Below, piece by piece: positions 63,204 through 64,000 of a DNA stretch of 64,000 bases. The notes beneath the pieces were generated by a model. That model had not been told where the DNA came from and made no database searches. It was given only the letters and a program-made list of their open reading frames with translations. Position 1 is the stretch's first letter; each line of letters opens with the position of its first letter. The stretch comes from Schizosaccharomyces osmophilus (taxonomy: Eukaryota > Ascomycota > Schizosaccharomycetes > Schizosaccharomycetales > Schizosaccharomycetaceae), in assembly GCF_027921745.1 (NCBI RefSeq), contig NC_079240.1, forward strand, positions 1,047,001 through 1,111,000. The letters run 5' to 3'. Position numbers and translations under genes: made by a program.

Positions 63204-63552
63204 AATCAATGACCTTTACGAACACTATAGGCAAACTTGGTGAATAGTTATACAATGAGAGAAACGATTGTAGCAATAAAAGATGAATGATTAGCCTTAT
63301 GTAAGGAAACGCGTAAAAATAGCAATTTAGCTAGATTCTCGAGGTCTCAAGTAGATATTGTATGCTGACAGTAAGTTGTGAAAAGGGTGTGCGTTCCATT
63401 GAACTTTGTGTCGACTGGCAAACATATCCAAAGACATAAAAGGTTAGAAAGTCCGTACTTATCGGGTATATTCTACTATTACATAAAAAAAATTGCATTT
63501 ATTTCATAAAATAAAAGGGCAAAAAACGGTGAGTCAGTACATTAATAACAGT
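63204..63552. promoter_or_regulatory. Shared divergent promoter cmc1 / PPCS
   Basis: 349 bases between two outward-facing starts. It contains a single ACGCGT at 63309-63314, one core only and therefore weak. Confidence 0.5.
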
Positions 63553-64000
63553 ATGGAAAATGAAGACGCGATGCGATTTTTTATTGAGAATCCGGCCCCT
63601 CCTACTTTAAGCGATGTGGAAAATAAGGTGAACAAGTTCATTGATTTGCAGCCTGAAAATAGGAACGTCGTCTTAGTCACTAGCGGTGGAACTTTGGTTC
63701 CTATGGAAAAAAACATGGTTCGCTACATAGACAATTTTAGTGCAGGAAGCAGGGGAGCTGCATCTGCTGAGTACTTCTGTAAAGCAGGATATGCTGTTAT
63801 TTTCCTCTATAGGAACTTTAGTATGATGCCTTTCGTTAGGCACTTTGAAGGGCCATGGACGAACCTCTTCGCTAAAAAGGATGATGAATCCCCTTTATCT
63901 TGGGAAATTAAAGATTCCCTTAGAAATATGTTAAGTAATTCGCTTGAAGACTTGGAACTTATGAAGGAGCAGAATCAGTTGCTTTGTTTACCATATACAA
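63553..64000 (+). CDS. Phosphopantothenate-cysteine ligase, 5' part
   Basis: Second step of coenzyme A synthesis from 4'-phosphopantothenate, joining cysteine. The frame starts at MENEDAMRFFIENPAPPTL and is open to the window end (149 codons). Seen so far: VVLVTSGGTLVPMEKNMVRY, which is the nucleotide/substrate loop, IDNFSAGSRGAASAEYFCKA (the conserved DNFS-x-G-x-RGA motif) and GYAVIFLYRNFSMMPF. Eukaryotic, stand-alone PPCS type rather than the bacterial CoaBC fusion. The C-terminal half is missing. Confidence 0.94.
   Translation, partial: MENEDAMRFFIENPAPPTLSDVENKVNKFIDLQPENRNVVLVTSGGTLVPMEKNMVRYIDNFSAGSRGAASAEYFCKAGYAVIFLYRNFSMMPFVRHFEGPWTNLFAKKDDESPLSWEIKDSLRNMLSNSLEDLELMKEQNQLLCLPYT

Noticed and set aside
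63309-63314. Single ACGCGT (MCB core) between cmc1 and PPCS
   Set aside because: One isolated core, no clustering, and neither gene is a cell-cycle candidate.
1-64000. Search for LTR elements, transposons, CRISPR, meiotic-driver (wtf-like) genes or a metabolite cluster
   Set aside because: No terminal repeats, reverse transcriptase, integrase or transposase motifs, repeat-spacer arrays or biosynthetic core enzymes were seen; all sizeable frames are ordinary host genes.

Overview
The window is a piece of fission-yeast (Schizosaccharomyces) nuclear chromosome. It is AT-rich and gene-dense. Introns are short (41 to 125 bases) with GTANGN donors and mostly CTAAC/CTAAT-like branch sites close to the acceptor. 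There are no operons. Nearly every gene is recognisable, and the order follows, as I remember them, three runs of S. pombe chromosome III genes: dfp1, arp6, karyopherin, meu8, pex32, acetyltransferase, amidase, hsp10, nse1, gpi2, ski2, cwf5, coa4; then hpr1 and rhp26; then tum1, got1, mam3-like, nte1, hem12, nro1, lsg1, mrpl12, ipk1, bolA, set9, MATE, cwf20, mid1, tip41, cbp3, cmc1, PPCS. The proteins differ enough from the S. pombe versions I recall (Rhp26 and Mid1 clearly) that this is probably a relative such as the S. octosporus / osmophilus / cryophilus group. I cannot fix the species without a search.

Layout. 1-7.4 kb: 5' end of the Dbf4-type kinase regulator dfp1 (runs off the left edge), spliced arp6, an importin-beta family karyopherin, and an intron-containing tRNA-Val(UAC). 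7.6-18.8 kb: metabolic, peroxisomal and chaperonin genes (meu8, pex32, acetyltransferase, amidase, hsp10) and nse1. 18.7-32.3 kb: GPI-anchor enzyme gpi2 and an RNA-biology run (ski2, cwf5, coa4, a small unnamed membrane protein, hpr1/THOC1, rhp26/CSB). 33-48.5 kb: tum1, got1, a CNNM-like protein, nte1, five-exon hem12, nro1, lsg1 and mrpl12. 48.9-64 kb: ipk1, bolA, set9, a MATE transporter, cwf20, the anillin-like mid1, tip41, cbp3, cmc1 and the 5' part of phosphopantothenate-cysteine ligase.

How the genes relate. As is normal for a yeast chromosome, most neighbours are not functionally linked. Loose themes are mRNA life (ski2, cwf5, hpr1, lsg1, cwf20), genome maintenance and chromatin (dfp1, arp6, nse1, rhp26, set9) and mitochondrial assembly (hsp10, coa4, mrpl12, bolA, cbp3, cmc1). 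hpr1 and rhp26, both tied to transcription elongation stress, share a 225-base divergent promoter.

I found no transposon, LTR, CRISPR, secondary-metabolite cluster or clear foreign island. The items most worth a second look are a probable BAR-like domain at the N terminus of the Ipk1 inositol kinase, a 54-base near-perfect palindrome upstream of meu8, a 16-base MCB palindrome next to a forkhead site upstream of dfp1, and several small ORFs or genes that an automatic annotation could miss. Where an apparent ORF opens at GTG or TTG, I moved the start to the first supported ATG or to an upstream exon.
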